DNA of 64,000 bases. Source: an uncultured Roseicyclus sp. (GTDB lineage: Bacteria; Pseudomonadota; Alphaproteobacteria; Rhodobacterales; Rhodobacteraceae). Shown in pieces: positions 42,321 through 50,780 of this stretch; position 1 is the stretch's first letter; each line of letters opens with the position of its first letter. Where the stretch lies: contig CAKZPN010000037.1 in assembly GCA_937139335.1 (NCBI GenBank), positions 1 to 64,000 on the forward strand, given 5' to 3'. Under the pieces are notes generated by a model that did no database searches, was not told the DNA's origin, and saw only the letters and a program-made list of their open reading frames with translations. The position numbers and the translations under genes are program-made.

Positions 42321-43691
42321 TCAATAGCGGTGGGCGGCGTAGATCCGGCTCAGGTCGCCGTTCCAGTCGCCGTGATACTGCTCCAGCAACTCGTCGGCCG
42401 GCGTGCGGCCCGATTCCACGCTGTCTTTCAGCGCGTTGAGGAAATGCGTCTCGTCGGGGATCAGCCCGCCGGCGCCGGGGCGGGCGCGGGCCTTGAGCCC
42501 GTCCTCGGCGATCGCCAGCGTCTCGCGGGCGAGGTCGTGCATCGAAATCGCCCCGACCTGCGCCTGCAACCCGTCGACCGAGGCCGCGACGCGCAGCCCC
42601 TCGCGCGTCTCGGCGTCCCAACCCTTGACCAGATCCCAGGCCGCGTCCAGCGCGCCCTGGTCGTACATCAGCCCGACCCAGAAGGCCGGCAGAGCGCAGA
42701 GCCTGCGCCACGGCCCGCCATCGGCGCCGCGCATCTCGATGTATTTCTTCACTCGCGCCTCGGGGAAGACCGTGGTCAGATGATCGGCCCAGTCGCTCAG
42801 CGTCGGCCGTTCGCCCGGCAGCGCGGGCAACTCGCCCTTCAGGAAGTCGCGGAAGGACTGGCCGAGCGCGTTGATGTAGGTGCCGTCGCGGTAGACGAAA
42901 TACATCGGCACATCGAGCACGTACTGGACCCAGGCCTCGAAGCCGAAGCCCTCCTCGAAGACGAAGGGCAGCATGCCGGTGCGCGCCGGGTCGAGGTCGC
43001 GCCACACCCGCGAGCGCCACGACTTGTGGCCATTGGGCTTGCCATCGAGGAAGGGGGAGTTGGCGAAGAGCGCGGTCGCGACCGGCTGCAGCGCAAGCGC
43101 CACGCGCATCTTCTGCACCATGTCGGCCTCGGACCCGAAATCGAGGTTCACCTGAACCGTGCAGGTGCGCCGCATCATCGTCGTGCCCATGCTGCCGACG
43201 GTCTGCATGTAGCTGTCCATCAGCTTGTAGCGGCCCTTGGGCATCAGCGGCATGTCCTCGTGCCGCCAGATTGGCGCGGCGCCGAGGCCGATGAACTCCA
43301 CCCCGATGGCGTCGGCCACCTCGCGCACTTCGCGCAGGTGTTCGTTCACCTCGTCGCAGGTTTGGTGGATCGTTTCGAGCGGCGCGCCCGACAGCTCCAG
43401 CTGCCCGCCCGGCTCGAGGCTGACATTCGCACCGTTCTTGCTCAGCCCGATGATGTTGCCGCCCTCGACCACCGGCTCCCAGTCGAACTTGTGCTGCAGG
43501 CCTTTCAGAACCGCCTTGATCGACCGCTCGCCGTCATAGGGCAGCGGGTTCAGCGTGTCGCGGCAATAGCCGAACTTCTCGTGCTCCGTCCCGATCCGCC
43601 AGTCTTCCTTGGGCTTGCAGCCCGACGCGAGATATTCGGCCAGCTGATCGTGATGCTCGATCGGGCCGCCACCGGACTGGGGGATGGACAT
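42321..43691 (-). CDS. gshA: Glutamate-cysteine ligase (plant-type)
   Basis: This makes gamma-glutamylcysteine, the first step of glutathione synthesis. The 456-residue protein has the alphaproteobacterial/plant GshA features: IGTEHEKFGY, VSLEPGGQLELSGAP, TCTVQVNLDFGSEADMVQKM, SRVWRDLDPARTGMLPF and a late MRGADGGPWRRLCALPAFWVGL. It is a soluble ATP-grasp-like enzyme of the GCS2 fold. It is convergent with the DUF805 gene, with only 4 bp between them. Length is normal. Confidence 0.95.
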   Translation of the reverse strand: MSIPQSGGGPIEHHDQLAEYLASGCKPKEDWRIGTEHEKFGYCRDTLNPLPYDGERSIKAVLKGLQHKFDWEPVVEGGNIIGLSKNGANVSLEPGGQLELSGAPLETIHQTCDEVNEHLREVREVADAIGVEFIGLGAAPIWRHEDMPLMPKGRYKLMDSYMQTVGSMGTTMMRRTCTVQVNLDFGSEADMVQKMRVALALQPVATALFANSPFLDGKPNGHKSWRSRVWRDLDPARTGMLPFVFEEGFGFEAWVQYVLDVPMYFVYRDGTYINALGQSFRDFLKGELPALPGERPTLSDWADHLTTVFPEARVKKYIEMRGADGGPWRRLCALPAFWVGLMYDQGALDAAWDLVKGWDAETREGLRVAASVDGLQAQVGAISMHDLARETLAIAEDGLKARARPGAGGLIPDETHFLNALKDSVESGRTPADELLEQYHGDWNGDLSRIYAAHRY

Positions 43692-43749
43692 GGGGGAATA
43701 TCTTTCGCGCTCGAAGGGTGTTCAGGGGCCGAGACGTGGCCCGGTGGGG

Positions 43750-44271
43750 TCATTGTGTCAAGGCCAGAGGCGACGCGCGCCGCCACAGGGTCTGTTCGCC
43801 GATGCGGGGGGTCTGGCGGGCCGACAACAGACGGTGCGCGCCGAGGCCGGGGAGCGTGGTGAAAGCATCGAACAGCGCCTCCGCCCCGCTGGCATCGACC
43901 GGAATCACCAGGAGCTGACCGGGCTCCGCCAGCACCCAGGCGGTGTTGCCGCCACGGTCGCGCCGCAGCGACAGCGAGGTCAGGTCGCCCAGCGACACCG
44001 CGCCGCCGGTGACGGGCCCCATGTAAAGGATGCGCCCCTCGACCACCTGCACCACTCCCGGCCCCTGCCCGCCCGCCGCGAACCGCGCGCGGCGGATCGC
44101 GGGGATGAGGGCGAGGGCCGCGAGGGCGACAAGAACGTAACCGAACCCCTGCACGACAGGGCCGGGGTGCGCGGCGATCCAGAGGCCGAGGGCGGCGACC
44201 GCAAGCGCCGCCAGAACCTCGCGCCAGCGATGCAGGGCGGCGGCGGCCTCGGGGCGGAGAAAGCCGCTCAT
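43750..44271 (-). CDS. Membrane protein with PH-like C-terminal domain
   Basis: This 173-residue protein has two helices (REVLAALAVAALGLWIAAH and VVQGFGYVLVALAALALIPAI), then a small beta-rich domain: VVEGRILYMGPVTGGAVSLGDLTSLSLRRD, WVLAEPGQLLVIPVDASGAEALFDAF. The layout resembles the two bPH proteins at 37.9-39.0 kb. Function unknown. The first codons overlap the GNAT gene by 4 nt, so it is part of the rsmE-GNAT transcript. Confidence 0.72.
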   Translation of the reverse strand: MSGFLRPEAAAALHRWREVLAALAVAALGLWIAAHPGPVVQGFGYVLVALAALALIPAIRRARFAAGGQGPGVVQVVEGRILYMGPVTGGAVSLGDLTSLSLRRDRGGNTAWVLAEPGQLLVIPVDASGAEALFDAFTTLPGLGAHRLLSARQTPRIGEQTLWRRASPLALTQ

Positions 44272-45125
44272 GCCACCACCCCGCCCAGCGTCAGAGCCTG
44301 CCGCAGCAGCGCCACCTGGTAGGACCCGATGCGGCGAAAGCCGATCCGCTCATAGGCACGCGCCGCCCCCGGCGAGGCGGCGAAGAGCGCGGCAAGGCTG
44401 GCCCCCGCCGCGCGCTCGCGCTCCAGATGCGCCGCCACCACAGCGCCGCCGCGCCCGGTGCCGCGCAGCGCGGGCGGGACGAAGACACCGCCGACCTGCA
44501 CCGCGCGGCCGGCCCGCGCGTTGATCGCGCTCATCGCGACAGGCTCGCCCGCCTCGGTCATCAGCCGGACATGATCGCCCGCGATCGCGGCCTCGGCCCG
44601 CTTTGCAGCGGCCTTGTGCAGATCGCCCTCGGGTGCGGTTTCGGTTTCCGACATGTAGGCGGCGAACCAGTCGGCGAGGCCCGCGTGGTCCTCGGGCGCC
44701 GGTGCGCGCAGCGTCACTTCCGGCAGCGCCAGCGCGTCGAGGTCGAGCCGGTAGAGCGGTTGCGTGCTGTTCAGCCGCCACGCCTCGGCTGGCAGGTCCA
44801 TCGCCTGCTGCACCGCCGCGACCTGCGCCGCATCCCCCGTGATCCCCGCCACGCGCCGCCCCTCCAGCCGGGCGAGAAGTGCGCGCGCCGTCCCAGTGTC
44901 GATGCCGGGCGCCTGCACCATCAGGAATCCGTCGTTGCTGCATCCCAGGACACCTTCGATCTGTCCGTCAGCCTCCCGCAGCACATAGGTCGTGCCATGC
45001 GGATGCCCGGTGTTCCCGATCCCCTGCGCCTCGAGGTTGCCGAGCAGGAACATCGACGTCTCGACCCGCACAGCCAGGAAATCGGCTAGCCGCGGCGCAT
45101 CGGCGGTTTCGGCCAGTCGGATCAC
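44268..45125 (-). CDS. GNAT-family N-acetyltransferase (two-domain)
   Basis: This 285-residue protein ends in a GNAT acetyl-CoA domain (AVQVGGVFVPPALRGTGRGGAVVAAHLERERAAGASLAALFAASPGAARAYERIGFRRIGSY). The N-terminal half is a divergent GNAT-like region (FLAVRVETSMFLLGNLEAQGI). Acceptor unknown. It starts with GTG at 45125, overlapping the rsmE stop by 4 nt, and ends overlapping the PH-like membrane protein gene by 4 nt. Confidence 0.85.
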   Translation of the reverse strand: MIRLAETADAPRLADFLAVRVETSMFLLGNLEAQGIGNTGHPHGTTYVLREADGQIEGVLGCSNDGFLMVQAPGIDTGTARALLARLEGRRVAGITGDAAQVAAVQQAMDLPAEAWRLNSTQPLYRLDLDALALPEVTLRAPAPEDHAGLADWFAAYMSETETAPEGDLHKAAAKRAEAAIAGDHVRLMTEAGEPVAMSAINARAGRAVQVGGVFVPPALRGTGRGGAVVAAHLERERAAGASLAALFAASPGAARAYERIGFRRIGSYQVALLRQALTLGGVVA

Positions 45126-45853
45126 CGCCAATCCCCCCGCGTGCTCTGGAACAGGGTCAGCGCGGCCACGGCGGCGGTGTCTGCGCGCAGGATGCGGGGG
45201 CCGAGGGAAACAGGCGTGACGAAGGGCAAGGCGCGCAATCGCGCGCGTTCGGGTTCGGAAAAACCGCCTTCCGGGCCGATCAGGATGGCCCATCGGGTCG
45301 CCCTCGGCGCAGCCGATAGCGCCTCCGCCGCGCCGGCCAGCGCCTCGTCGGCGTAGATCATCTGGCGATCTTCCGGCCAGTCGTCCAGCATGCGGTCGAG
45401 CCGTTGCAGTTCCGCCACCTCGGGCACGAAGGTGCCGCCACATTGCTCCGCCGCCTCGATGGCATGGGCCTGCAGGCGGTCCTGCCGGATGCGCTCGGCA
45501 TTGGTGAACTCGGTCTGGACCGGCAGGATCCGCGCCGCGCCCATTTCGGCCGCCTTCTCGACGATGAAATCGGTGCGGGCCTTCTTGATCGGCGCGAAAA
45601 GCAGCCAGAGATCCGGCGGCAGCAAAAGCGGCGCGGTCTGTTCGACGCAAGACAGGCTGCCGCCGCGTTTGCCGGCCTCGGCCACCACCGCGCGCCATTC
45701 GCCGTCGCGCCCGTTGAACAGCGCCACCTCGGCCCCCGGCCCCAGCCGCATCACGTTGAAGAGGTAATTCGCCTGGTCCCGCGACAGGTCGACGGTTTGC
45801 CCCGGCCCCAAAGGGTGGTCTACATGAAGGCGTATCTTGGGACGGTCGGACAT
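45122..45853 (-). CDS. rsmE: 16S rRNA m3U1498 methyltransferase
   Basis: RsmE methylates U1498 of 16S rRNA at the decoding site. The 243-residue protein has a PUA-like N-terminus (QANYLFNVMRLGPGAEVALFNG) and a SPOUT C-terminus with the knot motifs EKAAEMGAARILPVQTEFT, AAEQCGGTFVPEV and AILIGPEGGFSEPE, ending in SLGPRILRADTAAVAALTLFQ. It diverges from ubiA with only 12 bp between the starts. Confidence 0.95.
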   Translation of the reverse strand: MSDRPKIRLHVDHPLGPGQTVDLSRDQANYLFNVMRLGPGAEVALFNGRDGEWRAVVAEAGKRGGSLSCVEQTAPLLLPPDLWLLFAPIKKARTDFIVEKAAEMGAARILPVQTEFTNAERIRQDRLQAHAIEAAEQCGGTFVPEVAELQRLDRMLDDWPEDRQMIYADEALAGAAEALSAAPRATRWAILIGPEGGFSEPERARLRALPFVTPVSLGPRILRADTAAVAALTLFQSTRGDWR

Positions 45854-45865
45854 GGGGCGGAGACT

Positions 45866-46828
45866 ATGAGCGAGGCCGGTGAAACGCCAGAGGGTCAGGT
45901 CGCCGATGCGGTGCGCGGCAACTGGGTGGACCGGCTCGCCCCCGCGCCGACGCGGCCCTACCTGCGGCTGTCGCGGGCCGACCGGCCGATCGGCACCTGG
46001 CTCCTGCTGCTGCCGTGCTGGTGGGGCATGTTCCTGGCCGCCGCTGCCGGGGCCGATGGGCTTGGCGCCTACGACCTGTGGCTCTTCCTCGGCTCGGCCA
46101 TCGGCGCCTTCCTGATGCGGGGCGCGGGTTGCACCTGGAACGACATCACGGACCGCGACATCGACGGCTCGGTCGCCCGCACCCTGTCGCGGCCGATCCC
46201 GTCCGGGCAGGTCAGCGTGAAACAGGCGCTGGCTTGGCTGGTGGTGCAGGCGCTGGTGGCTTTCGTGATCCTGCTCACCTTCAACCTGAACGCGATCTTG
46301 CTGGGCGTGGCCTCGCTGGCGACCGTCGCGGTCTACCCCTTCGCCAAGCGCTTCACCTGGTGGCCGCAGGTGTTCCTCGGGCTCGCGTTCAACTGGGGGG
46401 CGCTGCTTTTGTGGACTGCGCAATCGGGTAGCCTCGGTTGGCCGGCTGTGCTGCTCTACCTCGGCGGGATTTCGTGGACGCTGTTCTACGACACGATATA
46501 CGCCCACCAGGACCGCGAGGATGACGCGCTGATCGGGGTGAAATCCACCGCGCGGCTCTTTGCGGAGAACACCAAACTCTGGCTGCGCGGCTTCCTGATC
46601 CTGACCGTGGTGCTCCTGGGCCTCGCCGCGCTGATGGCGCTTGGCGATGCTTCGATCCTCGCGCTGGTGCTGGTGCTGGCGGGGATCTGGGGCATGGGCT
46701 GGCACATGCTGTGGCAGTTGCAGCAGCTCGACATCGACGATGGCGACACCTGCCTGCGGCTGTTTCGCTCCAACCGCGACGCCGGCCTGATCCCTGCGCT
46801 GTTTTTCGCCGTTGCGGCGCTGGTTTGA
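45866..46828 (+). CDS. ubiA: 4-hydroxybenzoate polyprenyltransferase
   Basis: UbiA attaches the polyprenyl tail to 4-hydroxybenzoate in ubiquinone synthesis. The 320-residue membrane enzyme has seven to nine helices and the two Mg-diphosphate Asp motifs, NDITDRDID and YAHQDREDD. LRLSRADRPIGTWLLLLPCWWGMF is the conserved start. Its start ATG follows rsmE's in the opposite direction by 12 bp. The neighbouring OmpA gene lies downstream. Confidence 0.95.
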   Translation: MSEAGETPEGQVADAVRGNWVDRLAPAPTRPYLRLSRADRPIGTWLLLLPCWWGMFLAAAAGADGLGAYDLWLFLGSAIGAFLMRGAGCTWNDITDRDIDGSVARTLSRPIPSGQVSVKQALAWLVVQALVAFVILLTFNLNAILLGVASLATVAVYPFAKRFTWWPQVFLGLAFNWGALLLWTAQSGSLGWPAVLLYLGGISWTLFYDTIYAHQDREDDALIGVKSTARLFAENTKLWLRGFLILTVVLLGLAALMALGDASILALVLVLAGIWGMGWHMLWQLQQLDIDDGDTCLRLFRSNRDAGLIPALFFAVAALV

Positions 46829-46896
46829 TTGAACCCCGCCGTGCAAGTCTGTAACCCGACTGCAACGCCTGCGGGCAGCCTCTGCCGAAACGATCC

Positions 46897-48870
46897 ATGA
46901 TCCGTCTGCCATTCCTGTTCACCACCGGTTCCTTTGTCGTCGCGGGCGGGCTTGCCGTGCTGACGGCCGGGTTTCTCGCGGTCGCGATGGAGCGGCGGTC
47001 CGTCGAAGCGGTCGAGGCCGCGTTGGAAGACGGCGGGATGGACTGGGCCGAGGTGTCGGCCGACGGCCTCCGCGTCTATCTCACCGGCACTGCCCCCAGC
47101 GAAGCCTCGGCCTTTCGCGCGGCCAGCCGGGTCGGCGCGATCCTCGATGCGGACCGGGTGATCAACCAGCTTCAGGTGGCGCGGCGCGACGCGGCGGAAC
47201 CGCCCCGGTTCTCGGTCGACGTGCTGCGCACCAGTGCCGGCATCCAGGTGATCGGGCTGGTGCCCGCCGCCAGCGGAGTCTCCCCGATCAGCGACGCGAT
47301 CGCGGCCATCGAGAATGGCGGCGAGATCGCCAATCTCGTCGAAACTGCCGATTTCCCGGCGCCCGAGACATGGGACGCGGCGCTGGACTACGGGCTGCGG
47401 GCCTTGCAGGACCTGCCGCGGTCCAAGGTCACGATCTACGCCGACCGCGTCGAGGTGCAGGCGATCAGCGAAAGCGCGGAACAGCGCGCACGCTTCATCT
47501 CCTCGCTGGAGCGCAACCAGCCGCAGGGCGTTGCCGTCATCCTCGACATTTCGGCGCCGCGGCCGGTCATCACGCCCTTCGCGCTGCGCTTTGTCATCGA
47601 CGGCGACGGCGCGCGGTTCGAAACCTGCACCGCCGACACGCTGGAGGCCGGCAACCGGATCACGGCCGCCGCAGCCGTAGCAGGGGCCGAAGGCGCGCTC
47701 ACCTGCGACATCGGTCTGGGCGTGCCGTCGCCGCAATGGGCCGATGCGGTCGCGGTCGCCATCGCCGCCGTGCGGGAGCTTGGTGCCGGAACCGTCGCCT
47801 TCTCCGACGCCGACGTGACGCTGATCGCGGTCGAGGGCACCGAGCAGGACGATTTCGACCGCGTGATCGGCGAACTGGACGCGGCGCTGCCCGATGTCTT
47901 CTCATTGTCGGGCGTCATGCCCGACCCGCCGCCGGACCAGACCGGGGCGAGCGGGCCGGCCCGGTTCATCGCGACGCTGAGCGACGACGGGCGGTTGCGC
48001 CTGCGCGGGCGCTTGCCCGAAGGGCCGGTGGGTCGGTCTGTCGAATCCTACGCGCGCGCCGTGTTCGGCGCCGCCCAGACCGACATCGCCACCCGCACGG
48101 TCAGCGACCTGCCCGAGGGATGGTCGGTGCGCGCGATGGCCGGGCTGGAGGCGCTGTCGCGGCTGAACGACGGAACCATGACGCTGGAGCCCGAAACGCT
48201 GGTGCTGAGCGGGCGCACCGGCGATCCTGACGGCGCGTCGTCCCTGACGCGATTTCTGGGCGAGGAGCTGGGCCAGGCCGCCGCCTTCCAGCTCAACGTC
48301 AGCTATGTCGAGGCGCTGGACCCGGTCGCCTCCCTGCCCACGCCCGAGGAATGCGTGGCCCGCATCCAGGCGATCCAGGCCGATACCAAGATCATCTTCG
48401 AGCCGGGCTCGGTGGAGATCACCGGATCGGCCGGCGACATCCTCGACAGCATCGCCGAGGTGCTGCCCGATTGCCGCCATGTGCGCATGGAAATCAGCGG
48501 GCACACCGACAGCCAGGGCCGCGAGGAGATGAACCTGAATCTCAGCCAGACGCGGGCCGACGCGGTGCTGAACGGCCTTCTGGCGCGCAACGTGCTGGTG
48601 TCGAACCTGACCGCGCAGGGCTATGGCGAAAGCCAGCCCATCGCGTCGAACGAGACCGAGGACGGCCGCGAACAGAACCGCCGGATCGAGTTCCGCCTGC
48701 TGAGCGCGGCCAGCGACGAGACGGACCTTGCGGAAGGGGCCTTGCTCGAGGGGGAGACCTCGGCGGAGGACGCGGCCGGTGGCGCCGGCACGGTTCCGGT
48801 GCTACGACCCGTGCCGCGGCCCGAGAGCGTGGTCGAGGCCGGCGCGGCTGCGGCCGCAGAGGAGGACTGA
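46897..48870 (+). CDS. OmpA-domain envelope protein with BON-like repeats
   Basis: This 657-residue protein has an N-terminal anchor (VVAGGLAVLTAGFLAVAME), then two repeats that look BON-like (SEASAFRAASRVGAILDADRVINQLQV and later stretches), and a C-terminal OmpA/peptidoglycan-binding domain at about 495-605 (KIIFEPGSVEITGSAGDILDSIAEVL, RVMEISGHTDSQG-type and LSQTRADAVLNGLLAR). The tail is Ala/Glu/Pro rich. It should link the cell wall to a membrane. It is 5 nt before a small membrane coiled-coil gene. Confidence 0.87.
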   Translation: MIRLPFLFTTGSFVVAGGLAVLTAGFLAVAMERRSVEAVEAALEDGGMDWAEVSADGLRVYLTGTAPSEASAFRAASRVGAILDADRVINQLQVARRDAAEPPRFSVDVLRTSAGIQVIGLVPAASGVSPISDAIAAIENGGEIANLVETADFPAPETWDAALDYGLRALQDLPRSKVTIYADRVEVQAISESAEQRARFISSLERNQPQGVAVILDISAPRPVITPFALRFVIDGDGARFETCTADTLEAGNRITAAAAVAGAEGALTCDIGLGVPSPQWADAVAVAIAAVRELGAGTVAFSDADVTLIAVEGTEQDDFDRVIGELDAALPDVFSLSGVMPDPPPDQTGASGPARFIATLSDDGRLRLRGRLPEGPVGRSVESYARAVFGAAQTDIATRTVSDLPEGWSVRAMAGLEALSRLNDGTMTLEPETLVLSGRTGDPDGASSLTRFLGEELGQAAAFQLNVSYVEALDPVASLPTPEECVARIQAIQADTKIIFEPGSVEITGSAGDILDSIAEVLPDCRHVRMEISGHTDSQGREEMNLNLSQTRADAVLNGLLARNVLVSNLTAQGYGESQPIASNETEDGREQNRRIEFRLLSAASDETDLAEGALLEGETSAEDAAGGAGTVPVLRPVPRPESVVEAGAAAAAEED

Positions 48871-48875
48871 GACAA

Positions 48876-49208
48876 GTGAACAGGATCGAGTTCGTCGTCG
48901 CGATCGCCATCATCCTCTTCGTGGCCTTCGTGCTCGGATGGCTGGCCCATTGGCTGATCGCGCGGTTCAACCAGGTGTCGAGCGCCGACCTGAACGAGAT
49001 GGAGGCGCTGGCCAAGGCGCTCCACGACGCGGAGGAGACCCGCGATCAGGCGATCGCCTACCTGCAGCAGCGCGAGGCCGAACTGACCGGCCAGCTGAGC
49101 CAGACCGAGGCGGAACTGCGCGCGGCGATGGACGGGCTGCGCGAGGCGCGGCACGAGACCGAGGAACTGCGGGTCTACATCGAGCGGTCGAGCCAGCGGC
49201 AGGATTGA
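48876..49208 (+). CDS. Small membrane-anchored coiled-coil protein
   Basis: A GTG-started 110-residue protein: one N-terminal helix (FVVAIAIILFVAFVLGWLAHWLI) followed by a long coiled coil rich in Glu, Ala, Gln and Leu (MEALAKALHDAEETRDQAIAYLQQREAELTGQL...). GGAGG lies 10 nt before the start. It probably works with the OmpA-domain protein immediately upstream. No specific family is recognised. Confidence 0.75.
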   Translation: MNRIEFVVAIAIILFVAFVLGWLAHWLIARFNQVSSADLNEMEALAKALHDAEETRDQAIAYLQQREAELTGQLSQTEAELRAAMDGLREARHETEELRVYIERSSQRQD

Positions 49209-49232
49209 GCGGGACGCCTGTGGCGGCGGCAC

Positions 49233-49291
49233 GGGGGGCTCTGCCCCCGCCCTTCGGGCTCCCCCGGGATATTTCTGAAACGAAGAAGCGG
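49233..49291. repeat. Intergenic hairpin-rich repeat element
   Basis: GGGGGCTCTGCCCCC, GCCCTTCGGGC and CCCCCGGGATATTTCTGAAACGAAGAAGC follow each other in a gap between convergent genes. I recall close relatives of this string as a common intergenic element in Rhodobacteraceae; the first two parts are perfect small hairpins that could end transcription from the left. Confidence 0.5.
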
Positions 49292-49295
49292 GCGG

Positions 49296-49757
49296 TCAGT
49301 CCCTCGGCGACCAGCGCGCCAGTGCGTCCTCGTCCTCGGTCCGCGCCTCGACCCAGGCGGAGCCCTCGGCGGTCACTTCCTTCTTCCAGAACGGCGCGCG
49401 GGATTTCAGGTAGTCCATCAGGAACTCGGCCGCCGCGAAGGCGTCGCCGCGGTGCCGCGCGGCGGTGGCGACCATCATGATCGGCTCGTCGGGCCGGAGC
49501 CGCCCGAAGCGGTGCAGGATCATCGCGTCGGCAAGCCCGAACCGCGCCATCGCCTGCTGCCGGATCGCGGTGAGTGCGGATTCGGTCATCCCGGGGTAGT
49601 GCTCGATCTCCATCGCGGCGAGGCCACCGGTGGCGAGGTCGCGGGTGATGCCGGTGAAGCTGACGACCGCGCCCGCGCCCGCCACCCGCGCGGCAAATGC
49701 GTTCAGCTCGTGGCCCATATCGAACGGCTCGGCCTGCACGCGGACGGGCGGGGTCAT
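49296..49757 (-). CDS. moaE: Molybdopterin synthase catalytic subunit
   Basis: MoaE inserts dithiolene sulphur into precursor Z using thiocarboxylated MoaD. The 153-residue protein has GAVVSFTGITRD, MEIEHYPGMTESAL, and the KSRAPFWKKE motif holding the catalytic Lys. It follows moaD by 3 nt in the order uvrC-pgsA-moaD-moaE. Confidence 0.95.
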   Translation of the reverse strand: MTPPVRVQAEPFDMGHELNAFAARVAGAGAVVSFTGITRDLATGGLAAMEIEHYPGMTESALTAIRQQAMARFGLADAMILHRFGRLRPDEPIMMVATAARHRGDAFAAAEFLMDYLKSRAPFWKKEVTAEGSAWVEARTEDEDALARWSPRD

Positions 49758-49760
49758 GGC

Positions 49761-50012
49761 CTAGCCCCCGGTCATCGGAGGAAAGAACGCCACCTCGCGC
49801 GCGCCGGAAAGCGGCGCGTCCATCTCGACCAGCTCCTGGTCCACGGCGGCGCGGATCGAGCCAGTGTCGGAAAAGGCGTAGGCAAAGCCCTCGTCTCGCG
49901 CTCCAAGCTCGGCGATCAGTTCGGCGACGGTCGTGGCCTCGGTCTCGACCTGCTCGGAAGCGGTCCCGACCCGTTCGCGCAGCCATGCGAAGTAGCGGAT
50001 GTCGAGCTTCAT
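49761..50012 (-). CDS. moaD: Molybdopterin synthase sulfur carrier subunit
   Basis: This 83-residue ubiquitin-fold protein (MKLDIRYFAWLRERVGTASEQVE, ATTVAELIAELGARD) ends in the required Gly-Gly (FFPPMTGG), which is adenylated and thiocarboxylated. The start ATG shares a base with the stop of pgsA. It is immediately followed by moaE. Confidence 0.93.
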   Translation of the reverse strand: MKLDIRYFAWLRERVGTASEQVETEATTVAELIAELGARDEGFAYAFSDTGSIRAAVDQELVEMDAPLSGAREVAFFPPMTGG

Positions 50013-50674
50013 CACGTGTCCTTCAGGTAGGGCAGCGACTTGCGGAAGTAGTCGAAGCCGGTCACCAGCGTCAGCGCGGCGGCAAGCCAGAGCAGCACCA
50101 GACCGCCGTAGGACGTGAGCATCAGCCCGTTGTATTTCCAGATCAGGCCGACACTGTCCTCGATCTCGCCGGTGAGGATGCCCGATGCGATCTCGTTGTT
50201 CATGCCCAGGGTCTGCATGAGAAAATAGTGGTCGAAGAGCCCCCAGGCGAAGAGCATGGTGATGGCGATCATCTGGACTGTCGTCTTCCATTTCGCCAGC
50301 GACGTGACCTTGAGCGTGCCCGCGTCCTGCCCGAGGAATTCGCGCAGCCCGGAGACGAAAACCTCGCGGAACAGGATGGCGACAACGGGGATGAGGAGCC
50401 AGCCGGTGATGCCATGGATGCCCAGCAGAACGCCCAGCGCGATGACGACGATGGCCTTGTCGGCGATCGGGTCGAGCATGGCGCCGAAGCGGCTGATCTG
50501 GTTCCAGGCGCGGGCGAGGTAGCCATCGACGTAATCGGTCAGCGACGCGCCGAGAAACAGGACCATCGCGATCCAGTCGGCGTAGGGCCGGGGCAGGATC
50601 AGAAACACGAGGCCCATCAGCGGCGCGGCGATCAGGCGCGTGACGGTCAGGATATTGGGCAAGGTCCAGCGCAT
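50012..50674 (-). CDS. pgsA: CDP-diacylglycerol-glycerol-3-phosphate phosphatidyltransferase
   Basis: PgsA makes phosphatidylglycerol phosphate. The 220-residue membrane enzyme has the CDP-alcohol phosphatidyltransferase signature, DYVDGYLARAWNQISRFGAMLDPIADK (D-G-x2-A-R-x8-G-x3-D-x3-D), and about six helices. It lies 106 nt after uvrC, the classical uvrC-pgsA order, and overlaps moaD by 1 nt. Confidence 0.95.
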   Translation of the reverse strand: MRWTLPNILTVTRLIAAPLMGLVFLILPRPYADWIAMVLFLGASLTDYVDGYLARAWNQISRFGAMLDPIADKAIVVIALGVLLGIHGITGWLLIPVVAILFREVFVSGLREFLGQDAGTLKVTSLAKWKTTVQMIAITMLFAWGLFDHYFLMQTLGMNNEIASGILTGEIEDSVGLIWKYNGLMLTSYGGLVLLWLAAALTLVTGFDYFRKSLPYLKDT

Positions 50675-50780
50675 GGGGGTGGTGTAACGCGGGCCGGGGC
50701 AAGAGGGAATAGGGGGCGGGGGTTGGCAGCAAGGGACCGCCGTCCGGCGCCGATGGGTGGCGAGGTCGTCCCCAAGTCGC

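Noticed and set aside
49233..49259. Simple Rho-independent terminator for the coiled-coil gene
   Set aside because: The hairpins are good but no T run follows directly; I list it as a repeat element instead.
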